From positions 1-28,461 of the forward strand of contig UQVU01000009.1 in the NCBI GenBank assembly GCA_900544475.1: a DNA stretch of 28,461 nt. Direction: 5' to 3'. Under the pieces are notes generated by a model. It saw only the letters and a program-made list of their open reading frames with translations, was not told the DNA's origin and searched no databases. The position numbers were made by a program, and so were the translations under genes. Positions 14,567-22,031 of the stretch are shown piece after piece (within the stretch, counting starts at the first letter, position 1; each line of letters opens with the position of its first letter). This DNA is from an uncultured Butyricicoccus sp. GTDB taxonomy: Bacteria; Bacillota; Clostridia; Oscillospirales; Butyricicoccaceae.

Positions 14567-14608
14567 ACTCCGGTTGCGCGATAGTTGGTGGTGCAACCGG
14601 AGTTTTTT
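14567..14608 (+). terminator. Intrinsic terminator of the 6019-14560 cluster
   Basis: The perfect 11-bp stem ACTCCGGTTGC/GCAACCGGAGT (14567-14577 with 14593-14603) is followed by TTTTTT. It lies seven bases after the EamA stop. Confidence 0.92.
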
Positions 14609-14641
14609 CGATATACTGAGAGCGAAAAGGAGGGAACTGCC

Positions 14642-15004
14642 ATGCTTATGACAGCGAAAACCATCGTACCCGTACTGCTCATCACGCTGCTCGTTCTGGG
14701 GGTACTCGGCTATCTCGTCGTGCTGCTCATCCGCGCCCTGCGGAAATATCTGCGCAGCGCCCCGGTGCGGGAGGAAAAGGCCGCGTCCGCGAAAACGCTC
14801 GGCGAAGTGCTGCGCCGCCGCCGCACGGCCTGCCACATGACGCAGGAATTTGTCGCGGAGTCGCTCGGCGTCAGCCGTCAGGCGGTGTCGAAATGGGAGA
14901 GCGGCGCTTCCGACCCGAGCACCTCCAATCTGCTCGCGATAGCGAAGCTGTTCGGGACGGACGCGAAAACCCTGCTCGATGAAGTGAAAGAGGCGGAACA
15001 ATAG
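14642..15004 (+). CDS. Membrane-anchored XRE-type HTH protein
   Basis: This 120-residue protein has one transmembrane helix at about 9-31, a short basic linker, and then an XRE/HTH_3 domain at about 55-112 with the helix-turn-helix TQEFVAESLGVSRQAVSKWE (20 residues) near 66-85. The order (membrane helix first, HTH at the C-terminus) is the reverse of most membrane-linked XRE proteins. It should hold a DNA-binding domain at the cytoplasmic face of the membrane. The ATG at 14642 has AAGGAGGGA upstream; the earlier in-frame start at 14585 lies in the preceding terminator. It is a single gene between two terminators. Target unknown; self-regulation or control of the neighbouring transporter is possible. 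Confidence 0.88.
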   Translation: MLMTAKTIVPVLLITLLVLGVLGYLVVLLIRALRKYLRSAPVREEKAASAKTLGEVLRRRRTACHMTQEFVAESLGVSRQAVSKWESGASDPSTSNLLAIAKLFGTDAKTLLDEVKEAEQ

Positions 15005-15040
15005 AAAAAAGCGCGTGGACACGGCAATCTGTCCACGCGC
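15005..15040 (-). terminator. Intrinsic terminator between converging HTH and DUF4349 genes
   Basis: The perfect 11-bp stem GCGCGTGGACA/TGTCCACGCGC (15011-15021 with 15030-15040) is followed on the minus strand by TTTTTT. It mainly serves the minus-strand unit, but its stem could also stop plus-strand transcription. Confidence 0.88.
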
Positions 15041-15048
15041 TTGCGCAT

Positions 15049-15993
15049 TTATTCCTTTTTATCTTCAGGTTTATCTTGAGGCGTTTCGGCCGGGGGCGCA
15101 GGGGGCGTCTGCTGCATCTGGGCGTTCCAGGCGGCGAGGCGCTTTGCCTTGCGGCGGCGGTGGAGGATAACGCCTGCGGCCGTTCCGGCGATGACCAGAA
15201 TCACGGCCGGCCAGAACATGACAACGCCGAGAATCGTGCCGCGCACAACGTCAGCCAGTCCGCGTGCGCCGGTTTTCGCGGCCTGCGTCAGCTGCGCGCC
15301 GAAGCCGGTGCCGTCCGCCGTCGCGGTCAGGGTCTGCACCTCGCGCAGGTTGATGCAGAAGGTCGAGAAGCCGACCAGATCGTCATAGTGGCGCTTGGAG
15401 CCGGTGAGCGAGTCGATTTCGTATTCGCAGTCGGCCAGCGCGTTTTCGAGCGAAATGATGTCCTCCATCTTGTCGGCCTTTTCAAGCAGGGAGAGCAGAC
15501 GCTCGTGCTTGGTCTGGAGAGTGGCGAGCCGGGTTTCGATGTCGGTGTACTGCTCGGTGACGTCCTCGCTCGAGCGGGAGCGCGAAACAACGTGCATATT
15601 TTCGCCGAGCTGGGCGTAGAACTGCTCGAATTTCTCCTGCGGCACGCGCAGGGTGTAGTTCGCGGAGCGGCTGCCGGTATCGCCGTATGTACCGCTCGAC
15701 TCGATGTAGCCGCCGGCCTCGGCGGTCATTTTCTCTATGTCGGCGGCGGATTTTTCGAAATCCTGCGTTTCGAGCGACAGGTCTGCGTTCAAGATCAGCT
15801 TGGCATTGCGCCGCACGGCGGAAAAGTCGGCGCCGCCTGCGGTGTCCGCCGCATCCATGGCGGCCTCGGCCCAGCCGTTATCGGCGGACGCATCTCCGGC
15901 CGCAGCGGAATTGGCGGTTCCACCGGAGGACGAGCCGCAGGCGGAAAGCGAAAGCAAAAGCACGAGAAACAGGGGAAGCAGTCTTTTTTTCAT
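15049..15993 (-). CDS. DUF4349 lipoprotein
   Basis: This 314-residue protein has a lipobox SLSAC with Cys19, a Ser/Gly/Ala-rich linker, and a DUF4349 domain from about 60 to 225. That domain includes a coiled-coil section (ETRLATLQTKHERLLSLLEKA, around residues 155-175). A transmembrane helix at about 250-275 is followed by a basic stop-transfer and a Pro-rich cytoplasmic tail. It is thus tethered at both ends of an external domain. Function of the family is not established. GAGGTG lies eight to nine bases before the ATG at 15993; a GTG at 16002 was rejected. It follows the second TauE gene by 15 bp and is the last gene of the recA-side unit. Confidence 0.88.
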   Translation of the reverse strand: MKKRLLPLFLVLLLSLSACGSSSGGTANSAAAGDASADNGWAEAAMDAADTAGGADFSAVRRNAKLILNADLSLETQDFEKSAADIEKMTAEAGGYIESSGTYGDTGSRSANYTLRVPQEKFEQFYAQLGENMHVVSRSRSSEDVTEQYTDIETRLATLQTKHERLLSLLEKADKMEDIISLENALADCEYEIDSLTGSKRHYDDLVGFSTFCINLREVQTLTATADGTGFGAQLTQAAKTGARGLADVVRGTILGVVMFWPAVILVIAGTAAGVILHRRRKAKRLAAWNAQMQQTPPAPPAETPQDKPEDKKE

Positions 15994-16008
15994 GACGGAC
16001 ACCTCATT

Positions 16009-16437
16009 TCATGGGTCGCGCGGCGCGTTGCCGCTGTTTTCTTCTGTTACCCGGTTAGACGAGGCAGGTTTAGGTTTGGTTCCCGTATTTTTCCGTTTTG
16101 TAAACAATTCTTTCGCGCCGATGACGAGCAGCAGTACGCCGAACAGCCGCCGCAGCAGGGAAACGTCGGTGTGAGAAGCGAGGAGCGCCGCCGCGAGAGA
16201 GGTCAGCGCCCCGGCAGGGACGCAGAACAGGACGGCTTTTCGGTCGATGAGGCGGTTTTTCACGTGGGAGACCAGCGCGGCAGGCGCACAGGCGAGAAAA
16301 TACAGCAGATTGATGCCGCCGGCGGTGAACTGCGGCATTCCCTCGAAGAGCGTCAGCCAGAGCACGAGCAGCGAGCCGCCGCCGATGCCGCAGCCGCTCA
16401 GCACCCCGGTCAGCAGACCGGCGAGAAACGCCCTCAC
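16009..16437 (-). CDS. Half-size TauE/SafE-family membrane protein (second of pair)
   Basis: This 142-residue protein has about four hydrophobic helices and the family pattern GLLTGVLSGCGIGGGSLLVLWL, that is, one repeat of the TauE/SafE (TSUP) anion-exporter fold, plus a basic C-terminal tail. A full TSUP protein of about 250 residues has two such repeats. The start is the GTG at 16437 inside GTGA, overlapping the stop of the upstream half by four bases. That means tight translational coupling and probably equal amounts of both halves. A much longer in-frame reading (to 16689) is Arg-rich and lies over the first half gene, so it was rejected. Substrate unknown; family members export sulfite or organosulfur anions. 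Confidence 0.85.
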   Translation of the reverse strand: MRAFLAGLLTGVLSGCGIGGGSLLVLWLTLFEGMPQFTAGGINLLYFLACAPAALVSHVKNRLIDRKAVLFCVPAGALTSLAAALLASHTDVSLLRRLFGVLLLVIGAKELFTKRKNTGTKPKPASSNRVTEENSGNAPRDP

Positions 16438-16793
16438 AGCAGCAGCACCGCCCGCACGCCGCCGTAAAGCAGCAGCAGGGCGAACGCCCGCCGCAGCCAG
16501 AGTGTGGGCAGCTTTCCGAAAATCCGCCCGGCGAGCACGCCGCCGGCCGCGCCGCCCGCAAGATAGCCGACTGACTGCGCAAACGGCAGGCCGCCGCGGA
16601 CGTAATAGACCGCCGCCGACAGGGCGCACAGCGGAAAAATCACTGCGACCGAGGTCGCGAACGCACGCTTTTCCTCCATGCCGCACCATCTCGTGAGCAG
16701 CGGCACGAGAAACAGTCCGCCGCCGGCCCCGAAAAAGCCGTTCGCCGCCCCGGCGAGTGCGCCTGTCAGTGCGTATTTTATCTTTTCGCGCAA
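16434..16793 (-). CDS. Half-size TauE/SafE-family membrane protein (first of pair)
   Basis: This 119-residue protein is the other half of the split TSUP pair: KYALTGALAGAANGFFGAGG near the start is the family's first-repeat signature, followed by about three further helices. The TTG at 16793 is chosen because GGAGAGG (16809-16803) lies nine bases upstream. GTG codons at 16802 and 16814 have no properly placed site. The Shine-Dalgarno sequence lies in the 3' arm of the hairpin that ends recX, and the T-run of that terminator runs into the start codon. Expression may therefore depend on reading through, or unfolding, that hairpin. The two halves probably assemble as a heterodimer. Confidence 0.82.
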   Translation of the reverse strand: MREKIKYALTGALAGAANGFFGAGGGLFLVPLLTRWCGMEEKRAFATSVAVIFPLCALSAAVYYVRGGLPFAQSVGYLAGGAAGGVLAGRIFGKLPTLWLRRAFALLLLYGGVRAVLLL

Positions 16794-16835
16794 AAAAATC
16801 ACCCTCTCCGTCACGAGTCTGTGCGGAAAGGGTGA
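16792..16835 (-). terminator. Hairpin with T7 after recX, overlapping the TauE ribosome-binding site
   Basis: On the minus strand TCACCCTTTCCG (16835-16824) pairs with CGGAGAGGGTGA (16810-16799) with one mismatch, followed by TTTTTTT (16798-16792). It has the form of an intrinsic terminator four bases after the recX stop, and it includes the GGAGAGG ribosome-binding site of the downstream gene. Confidence 0.8.
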
Positions 16836-16838
16836 AAA

Positions 16839-17306
16839 TTATTCGTCGATTTCAAGGGACGCGCCGTATTCCTCCAGGGCGTTTTTGATGTCGCCCCACG
16901 AAAAGCCGCGCCGCTGAAGGGCGGCGACCGCCTTATCGACCTCTTTCCGGTCGGAAAGGTCGCCGTGCAGCCGCTTTTCGAGCACCGAAAGCATCTGCGG
17001 CAGGGCGGGGGAGAAGCTGTCCATGGCGGCGTCCGCGTCCTCGCGGGAAATGCCGCGCCGCTGAAGCTCCTGCCGGATGCGCGCCGCGCCGTAGCCGCGC
17101 CGGGTGTAGCTGCGAACCACGCTCTCCGCGAACTGCGCATCTGAGAGCAGGCTGCGCTCGGCGAGCCACGCGAGGGCGTAATCCGCCGCTTCCTCGTCGT
17201 GTCCCTTGGCAATCAGCTTGTCGCGCAGCATTTTCGCGCTCAGCGCCCGACAGGACAGCTGCTTTGCGGCGGCGTCGAGGGCGGCGCGGTATTTATCCGT
17301 GCTCAT
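16839..17306 (-). CDS. recX: Regulatory protein RecX
   Basis: This 155-residue helical protein belongs to the RecX family, which binds RecA filaments and modulates recombination and SOS activity. Three-helix repeats are seen: [18 protein letters not shown] (about 23-40), [20 protein letters not shown] (about 67-86) and [20 protein letters not shown]. Its ATG overlaps the recA stop by four bases (ATGA), so RecX is translated from the recA message. It should share the SOS-type promoter of recA. A terminator-like hairpin follows directly. Confidence 0.93.
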   Translation of the reverse strand: MSTDKYRAALDAAAKQLSCRALSAKMLRDKLIAKGHDEEAADYALAWLAERSLLSDAQFAESVVRSYTRRGYGAARIRQELQRRGISREDADAAMDSFSPALPQMLSVLEKRLHGDLSDRKEVDKAVAALQRRGFSWGDIKNALEEYGASLEIDE

Positions 17307-18472
17307 TCTTCGTCGTCGAGGTCGTCAAAATCGTCCGCGTCGATCGAAACCGCCTTCGCCGAGGACGGCTTAGGTGCGGCAGGCTTTTCCGCCGGGGCGG
17401 TCGCGACGCTCTCCGAGGGCTTCGCGCCGACCTTTGCGGCGTTCTTGCTGCGCTCCTCCTCGACCTTCTCCATGATCTGACGCTGTACGTCATTCGCAAT
17501 GTCCGGATGGTCGTTGAAATACTGCTTTGCGGCATCGCGGCCCTGACCCAGACGGGTGTCGCCCATCGAGAACCACGCGCCGGACTTGTTGACGATGCCG
17601 TATTCTACGCCGAGGTCAACCAGCTCGCTCGTGCGCGAGATGCCCTGACCGTACATGATGTCGAACTCCGCCTGCTTGAACGGGGGCGCGACCTTGTTCT
17701 TGACGATTTTCACGCGGGTATGGCTGCCGATAAGCTCGGTGCCGTTCTTGAGGTGCTCCACGCGGCGCACCTCCATGCGGACGGAAGCGTAGAACTTGAG
17801 TGCGCGGCCGCCGGTCGTGACTTCGGGGTTGCCGTAGATGACGCCGACCTTTTCGCGCAGCTGGTTGATAAAGATAGCGACGCACTGGCTCTTCGCGATG
17901 GAGCCTGCGAGCTTGCGCATCGCCTGGCTCATCATGCGGGCGTGCAGACCGACGAACGAGTCGCCCATTTCGCCCTCGATTTCGGCGCGGGGGGTCAGCG
18001 CGGCAACCGAGTCGATAACAACGATGTCGATCGCGCCCGAGCGGACGAGCGCCTCTGCGATGTCAAGGCCCTGCTCGCCGGTGTCCGGCTGGGAAACCAG
18101 CAGGCTGTCGATGTCAACGCCGAGCGCCTTGGCGTAAACCGGGTCGAGCGCGTGCTCCGCATCGATGAAGGCCGCCGTGCCGCCGAGCTTCTGCGCCTCG
18201 GCAACGCTGTGCAGCGCGACCGTGGTCTTACCGGAGGACTCAGGTCCGTAGATCTCGATGATTCGGCCGCGCGGCAGACCGCCGATGCCGAGTGCAAGGT
18301 CAAGACCGATGGAGCCGGTCGGGATGTGCTCGACCGTCATGCCGGTGTTTTCGCCGAGGCGCATGACCGAGCCCTTGCCGAACTGCTTTTCGATCTGGCT
18401 GAGCGCGTTGGCGAGCGCTTTTTCCTTATCCGCTGCCGGTGCGACCGGCTCAAGCTGTTTTTTCGTAGCCAT
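17303..18472 (-). CDS. recA: RecA recombinase
   Basis: This 389-residue protein is a complete RecA, the ATP-dependent strand-exchange protein that also triggers LexA cleavage. Walker A is GPESSGKT (76-83) and Walker B VVIDS (151-155). L2-region [20 protein letters not shown] and the C-terminal domain with a strongly acidic end ([10 protein letters not shown]) are present. The C-terminal linker is Ala/Pro-rich and somewhat longer than usual. The ATG at 18472 has a perfect AGGAGG eight bases upstream; longer readings go into the promoter. A consensus promoter with an adjacent LexA-like box lies upstream. recX overlaps its 3' end. Confidence 0.98.
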   Translation of the reverse strand: MATKKQLEPVAPAADKEKALANALSQIEKQFGKGSVMRLGENTGMTVEHIPTGSIGLDLALGIGGLPRGRIIEIYGPESSGKTTVALHSVAEAQKLGGTAAFIDAEHALDPVYAKALGVDIDSLLVSQPDTGEQGLDIAEALVRSGAIDIVVIDSVAALTPRAEIEGEMGDSFVGLHARMMSQAMRKLAGSIAKSQCVAIFINQLREKVGVIYGNPEVTTGGRALKFYASVRMEVRRVEHLKNGTELIGSHTRVKIVKNKVAPPFKQAEFDIMYGQGISRTSELVDLGVEYGIVNKSGAWFSMGDTRLGQGRDAAKQYFNDHPDIANDVQRQIMEKVEEERSKNAAKVGAKPSESVATAPAEKPAAPKPSSAKAVSIDADDFDDLDDEE

Positions 18473-18530
18473 TAAAGTAGCCTCCTGTATGATAAATAGG
18501 GAAATCCTTTTCGCGTTTTTCGATACACCC

Positions 18531-18559
18531 ATTATAACAGGGTGCCCGATGAATGGCAA
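18531..18559 (-). promoter_or_regulatory. Promoter of recA
   Basis: On the minus strand TTGCCA (18559-18554), a 17-bp spacer and a perfect TATAAT (18536-18531) form a strong sigma-A promoter about 60 bp upstream of the recA ATG. Confidence 0.9.
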
Positions 18560-18568
18560 GAAAAATAT

Positions 18569-18582
18569 CGAACATTTGTCCG
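18569..18582. promoter_or_regulatory. LexA (Cheo-type) SOS box
   Basis: CGAACATTTGTCCG fits the Firmicute LexA pattern GAAC-N4-GTTC with one mismatch (C for T in the right arm), and lies nine bases upstream of the recA -35. The position suggests SOS control of recA-recX. Confidence 0.7.
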
Positions 18583-18598
18583 CTTGTTTTTGCGGTAT

Positions 18599-18627
18599 AA
18601 AAATGCACCCCGGCAGAGCGGGGTGCA
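18599..18627 (-). terminator. Intrinsic terminator of prmC
   Basis: The stem TGCACCCCG/CGGGGTGCA (18604-18612 with 18619-18627) is followed on the minus strand by TTTTT. It lies downstream of prmC and upstream of the recA promoter. Confidence 0.85.
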
Positions 18628-18652
18628 AGGGACGGTCGCACTGCGATATACG

Positions 18653-18680
18653 CGGCGGGCTGAGGGCAGCCCGCCCTACG
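18653..18680. repeat. 28-bp REP-like palindrome, copy 2
   Basis: This is the reverse-oriented copy of the 8483-8510 element: CGGCGGGCTG on the left pairs with CAGCCCGCC on the right, followed by CTACG. The G to C change in one arm is matched in the other, so the hairpin is kept. It lies between the prmC stop and its terminator. Confidence 0.8.
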
Positions 18681-18706
18681 GTGCGGAGCATCAAACGGTT
18701 CGCTTT

Positions 18707-19588
18707 TTATCTCGTTAAATCATCGTCCTCGCGCGAGGAACGGCCGGTCACGATGCGCGGCACGCCTGCGTCGTCCTTTTCAATGCGGACATCGGAAAAA
18801 CCGTACCGCGCAAGGATTTTCGCGACGTCCTCCGCCTGCTTCCAGCCGCATTCGAACAGGATAACGCCGCCGTGGGCGAGGGTCTCGCCCCAGTTTTCGC
18901 AGATGGCGCGGTAGAAATCCAGACCGTCCACGCCGCCGTAGAGCGCCTCGTGCGGCTCGAAATCCGCAACGCTGTGGTCAAGCTCCGCCATTTCGCTGCG
19001 CGTGATGTAGGGCGGATTGGAAACGATGATGTCGAACGGGCCGACACCGTTCGGGGGAGGCATGGTCGCGTCCGCTTTGAGCACGAGCACGCGGTTCTGC
19101 ACGCCGAGGCGGTGGGCGTTCTCGCGCGTCAGCCGCAGCGCCCCGTCCGACAGGTCGGCCGCGAGCACTCTGGCGTCCTCGACCTCGTGCGCCGCTGCGA
19201 TGCCGATGCAGCCCGAGCCGCAGCACAGGTCGAGAATGCGCGGCGAAATGCGCGGCTTCGCCTGCTCGATGGTCAGCTCGCACAGCTTTTCCGTGTCCGC
19301 ACGCGGAATGAGCACGGATTTGTCTACGCGGAAGGTCAGTCCGTAGAAATCCCACTCGCCCAGAATATACGCGAGCGGCTCGCCGCCGAGCACGCGGTCG
19401 CACAGCAGACCCGCGTAATTCACGGTCGCGTCGTCGAGATAGGCGTGCGCCCAGCCGGCGGTATGGTTCTTGTCCGCCCGGCACGCGAGCGCGGTCAGCT
19501 CCCGCGCGGTCATCGAGGGCTGCGGGTCGCCGCCGTCGCGCAGCCGGTGAAACAGCTGAAGATATACGTCATTTATCGTTTTTGCCAC
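18707..19588 (-). CDS. prmC: PrmC/HemK release-factor glutamine methyltransferase
   Basis: This 293-residue enzyme methylates the GGQ glutamine of peptide-chain release factors. An N-terminal helical domain (about 1-75) recognises the release factor. The SAM-dependent methyltransferase domain follows, with the family motif IPRADTE (95-101), motif I DLCCGSGCIGI (120-130) and catalytic NPPY (191-194). Usual length. The proline of the common LIPRPDTE motif is Ala here, probably tolerated. It is not next to prfA or the DUF1385 gene, its common partners. It has its own consensus promoter and terminator, so it is monocistronic. Confidence 0.95.
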   Translation of the reverse strand: MAKTINDVYLQLFHRLRDGGDPQPSMTARELTALACRADKNHTAGWAHAYLDDATVNYAGLLCDRVLGGEPLAYILGEWDFYGLTFRVDKSVLIPRADTEKLCELTIEQAKPRISPRILDLCCGSGCIGIAAAHEVEDARVLAADLSDGALRLTRENAHRLGVQNRVLVLKADATMPPPNGVGPFDIIVSNPPYITRSEMAELDHSVADFEPHEALYGGVDGLDFYRAICENWGETLAHGGVILFECGWKQAEDVAKILARYGFSDVRIEKDDAGVPRIVTGRSSREDDDLTR

Positions 19589-19638
19589 TTTTATCGCCCC
19601 CGAAAACCGATTTTTCTGCTCTCTCTGTGATACGCCCT

Positions 19639-19667
19639 ATTATAGCAGACTTCTCAGATGTTCTCAA
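19639..19667 (-). promoter_or_regulatory. Promoter of prmC
   Basis: On the minus strand TTGAGA (19667-19662), a 17-bp spacer and a perfect TATAAT (19644-19639) stand about 50 bp upstream of the prmC ATG. Confidence 0.88.
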
Positions 19668-19728
19668 GGTTCGCCGCGGCCTGTTTTTAAAAAACGCCAA
19701 AATCCGCCGGGCGGAGTCCGTGTTTTTC

Positions 19729-19757
19729 TTGACAGTTTGACGAACAGGCTTTACAAT
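19729..19757 (+). promoter_or_regulatory. Promoter upstream of rny
   Basis: A perfect -35 TTGACA (19729-19734), a 17-bp spacer and -10 TACAAT (19752-19757) form a strong promoter. A second possible -10, TATAAT at 19764-19769, has no properly spaced -35. The start site would be about 360 bases before the rny ATG, giving an unusually long leader. Confidence 0.82.
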
Positions 19758-19824
19758 TAGATGTATAATAATACTCATATGATATGGCTTCGGCTGCGGA
19801 GGCGTCCGCGTCCGGGGTCTACGG

Positions 19825-19853
19825 GCTGCACAGTGCCAGCGTGCAGCTTTTTT
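19825..19853 (+). terminator. Terminator-like hairpin in the rny leader (possible attenuator or end of a small RNA)
   Basis: The stem GCTGCAC/GTGCAGC (19825-19831 with 19841-19847) is followed by TTTTTT (19848-19853). It stands about 90 bases after the strong promoter and 270 bases before the rny start, so part of transcription should end here. Confidence 0.75.
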
Positions 19854-20123
19854 CAGGGGGCATTATTGCAGCCTGTCCGCATAAATTGATACGGCGGGAC
19901 AGGCGCACTTTTCGGTGCGGCGCGGGGCGCTGCATCACCAGACAGCACCGGTCCGTTGAGGTCGGCGTTTTTTCTGAAATACCGCGTGCAGGACGCTTTT
20001 TCTTTTTCCGGTACAGCCGATGCCGGGGAAGGGGAGGGCGCGGCAGGCGGCGGGTCGGAAGCGCCGCCGGGAAACAGACGGGCGCTGTTCCCTAATTCCA
20101 TCAACAGGAGGACACACCTTAAC
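19854..20123 (+). other. Long untranslated leader of rny, no recognised RNA family
   Basis: This 270-bp stretch has no plausible gene; frames open across it lack start sites and family resemblance. It contains GC-rich inverted repeats, including CCTGTCC/GGACAGG (19873-19879 with 19904-19910) and CCGG-type pairs near 20009-20025. A riboswitch or RNA-binding leader is possible, but I recognise no known consensus in it. Confidence 0.55.
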
Positions 20124-21668
20124 ATGACCGAAATCATCGTACCGATCATCACCGGTATCGTATGTCTCGCTGTGGGCGTTGTCATTGGTTTTCTCTATCG
20201 CAAGAGCGTTGCCGAAAAAGCAATCGGCGACGCCGAAACCGAGGCTACACGCATTATCAACGAGGCGATCAAGGCCGGTGAGACCAAAAAGCGCGAGTCC
20301 ATCCTCGAAGCGAAGGACGAGATACATCGTCAGCGCGTAGAGGCAGACCGCGAGCTCAAGGAGCGCCGCAACGAAACGCAGCAGCTTGAGCGCCGTCTCA
20401 TTCAGCGCGAGGAAGCGCTCGACAAGAAGAGCGACACCCTCGACCGCAAGAACGAAGAGCTGAACCGCCATCTTGAGGCTGTACAGCACGAAAAGACCGA
20501 GCTTCAGCGCGTCAAGGACGAGCAGGTAGAAAAGCTCGAGCAGATCGCAAGCATGACCCGCGATGAAGCGCGTGAAATGCTCGTCAACTCCATCGAGGCC
20601 GAGGCGCAGCACGATGCCGCCGTCAAGGTCCGCGAAATCAACCAGAAGCTCAAGGATGAGAGCGAGCAGACCGCACGCGAAATCATCTCCACCGCCATTC
20701 AGCGCTGCGCGGCTGACCACGTTTCCGAGGCGACTGTCTCGGTCGTTCCGCTGCCGAATGACGAAATGAAGGGCCGCATCATCGGCCGCGAGGGCCGCAA
20801 CATCCGCACGCTCGAAACGCTGACCGGCGTTGACCTTATCATCGACGACACGCCGGAGGCGATCACTCTGTCGTCCTTCGACCCGGTACGCCGCGAAATC
20901 GCGCGTCTGGCGCTCGAAAAGCTGATCGTGGACGGCCGTATCCATCCGGCACGCATCGAGGAAATGGTCGAAAAATCCCGCCGCGAGGTCGAGCAGATCA
21001 TCAAGAGCGAGGGCGAACGCGCCACCTTCGAAACCGGCATCCACGGCATCCACCCCGAACTTATCAAAATCCTCGGCCGTCTGCGCTACCGCACGAGCTA
21101 CGGCCAGAACGTGCTTCAGCACTCCATCGAGGTCGCGCATATCGCCGGTATGATGGCGAGCGAGCTGGGTCTGGACCCGGTTCCGGCACGCCGCGCAGGT
21201 CTGCTGCATGACATCGGCAAGGCGATCGACCATGAGGTCGAGGGCAGCCATGTCCAGATCGGCGTAGATCTCGCCAAGAAGTACAAGGAGTCCCCGGCGA
21301 TCATCCACGCCATCGAGGCGCACCACGGCGACGTCGAGGCCAAGACCGTTGTAGCCTGCCTGGTTCAGGCAGCCGACGCGATCTCCGCCGCCCGTCCGGG
21401 CGCACGCCGCGAGAACGTCGAGAATTACATCAAGCGTCTGGAAAAGCTGGAGAGCATCGCGAACGAAACGCCGGGCGTTTCGAGCTCCTTTGCCATTCAG
21501 GCCGGCCGCGAGATCCGCATCATCGTCAACCCGGACAAGGTATCCGACGACGCAATGGTTCTTCTGGCACGCGACATCGCAAAGAAGATCGAGAACGAGC
21601 TGGATTACCCCGGCCAGATCAAGGTCAACATGGTCCGCGAGACCCGCGCCATCGACTACGCAAAATAA
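20124..21668 (+). CDS. rny: Ribonuclease Y
   Basis: This 514-residue protein is the membrane-anchored endoribonuclease that starts bulk mRNA decay in Firmicutes. It has an N-terminal transmembrane helix (about 5-25), a long charged coiled coil (about 30-190), a KH RNA-binding domain with [10 protein letters not shown] (217-226), and an HD metallo-hydrolase domain with catalytic His362/Asp363 in LLHDIGK. Normal length (about 510-520). The ATG at 20124 follows AGGAGGA at 20106-20112. The open frame extends back to 19956 but that part is Gly/Ala-rich leader and the membrane helix must be N-terminal. A terminator follows. Confidence 0.97.
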   Translation: MTEIIVPIITGIVCLAVGVVIGFLYRKSVAEKAIGDAETEATRIINEAIKAGETKKRESILEAKDEIHRQRVEADRELKERRNETQQLERRLIQREEALDKKSDTLDRKNEELNRHLEAVQHEKTELQRVKDEQVEKLEQIASMTRDEAREMLVNSIEAEAQHDAAVKVREINQKLKDESEQTAREIISTAIQRCAADHVSEATVSVVPLPNDEMKGRIIGREGRNIRTLETLTGVDLIIDDTPEAITLSSFDPVRREIARLALEKLIVDGRIHPARIEEMVEKSRREVEQIIKSEGERATFETGIHGIHPELIKILGRLRYRTSYGQNVLQHSIEVAHIAGMMASELGLDPVPARRAGLLHDIGKAIDHEVEGSHVQIGVDLAKKYKESPAIIHAIEAHHGDVEAKTVVACLVQAADAISAARPGARRENVENYIKRLEKLESIANETPGVSSSFAIQAGREIRIIVNPDKVSDDAMVLLARDIAKKIENELDYPGQIKVNMVRETRAIDYAK

Positions 21669-21682
21669 CTGCGATTTTTCCG

Positions 21683-21711
21683 TCCCCTGTCTTACGGCAG
21701 GGGATTTTTTT
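21683..21711 (+). terminator. Intrinsic terminator of rny
   Basis: The stem TCCCCTG/CAGGGGA (21683-21689 with 21698-21704) is followed by seven T. It lies 15 bp after the rny stop. Confidence 0.92.
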
Positions 21712-21722
21712 ACCGATAAAAT

Positions 21723-21928
21723 CCGTTTTGAGTACGCAGTATACCGCGCGGCAGCGCGAATGAAATAGAACCGGCGCAGCCGGTTCATAAAAAGTCGGGG
21801 CGTGTACCTGACTTTTTATACTCTGAGAGGGAGAAAGTTTCCGAATGGGAACTTTCGGACGTCCGTGTTCTGCGGCGCCGTGCGCTGTCAGAACACACCT
21901 TGTCGGCGAAACGTCAGTTTCGCGACAG
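21723..21928 (-). repeat. Structured dispersed intergenic repeat, copy 3 (inverted)
   Basis: Read on the minus strand this aligns over its whole length with 5050-5263. The loops and spacer segments (for example GTGTTCTGACAGCGCACGG and GAACACGGACGTCCGAAAGT) are conserved, while three stems have different but still fully paired sequences: GCGAAAC/GTTTCGC, ATAAAAAGTC/GACTTTTTAT (21787-21796 with 21810-21819) and GAACCGGC/GCCGGTTC (21768-21775 with 21779-21786). It lies between the rny terminator and the secA promoter. Confidence 0.87.
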
Positions 21929-21947
21929 GTATTCACAAAAAATTTAT

Positions 21948-21975
21948 TTGTTTATCCTTTATAATGTGGTATAAT
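21948..21975 (+). promoter_or_regulatory. Promoter of secA
   Basis: A perfect TATAAT (21970-21975) is preceded by TGG, giving an extended -10; a weak -35 TTGTTT lies at 21948-21953 with a 16-bp spacer. It begins 20 bp after the end of the dispersed repeat. The start site would be about 50 bp before the secA ATG. Confidence 0.8.
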
Positions 21976-22031
21976 GAAAACGTATGAACGAATGGGGCAG
22001 CTATGCCCTTTTGAAAGGTTGAACACAAGTA

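Noticed and set aside
16438..16689. Long N-terminal extension of the second TauE half
   Set aside because: Arg/Ala-rich shadow of the first half gene in another frame; GTGA coupling gives the natural start.
19765..19850. Purine-riboswitch-like words (CATATGAT, ATATGG, GTCTAC) in the rny leader
   Set aside because: The three-way junction and loop pairing of a purine aptamer cannot be drawn, and the conserved core is incomplete.
19784..20095. Small open frame starting ATGGCTTCGG in the rny leader
   Set aside because: No ribosome site, runs through a terminator hairpin, and ends in shadow-like Arg/Gly sequence.
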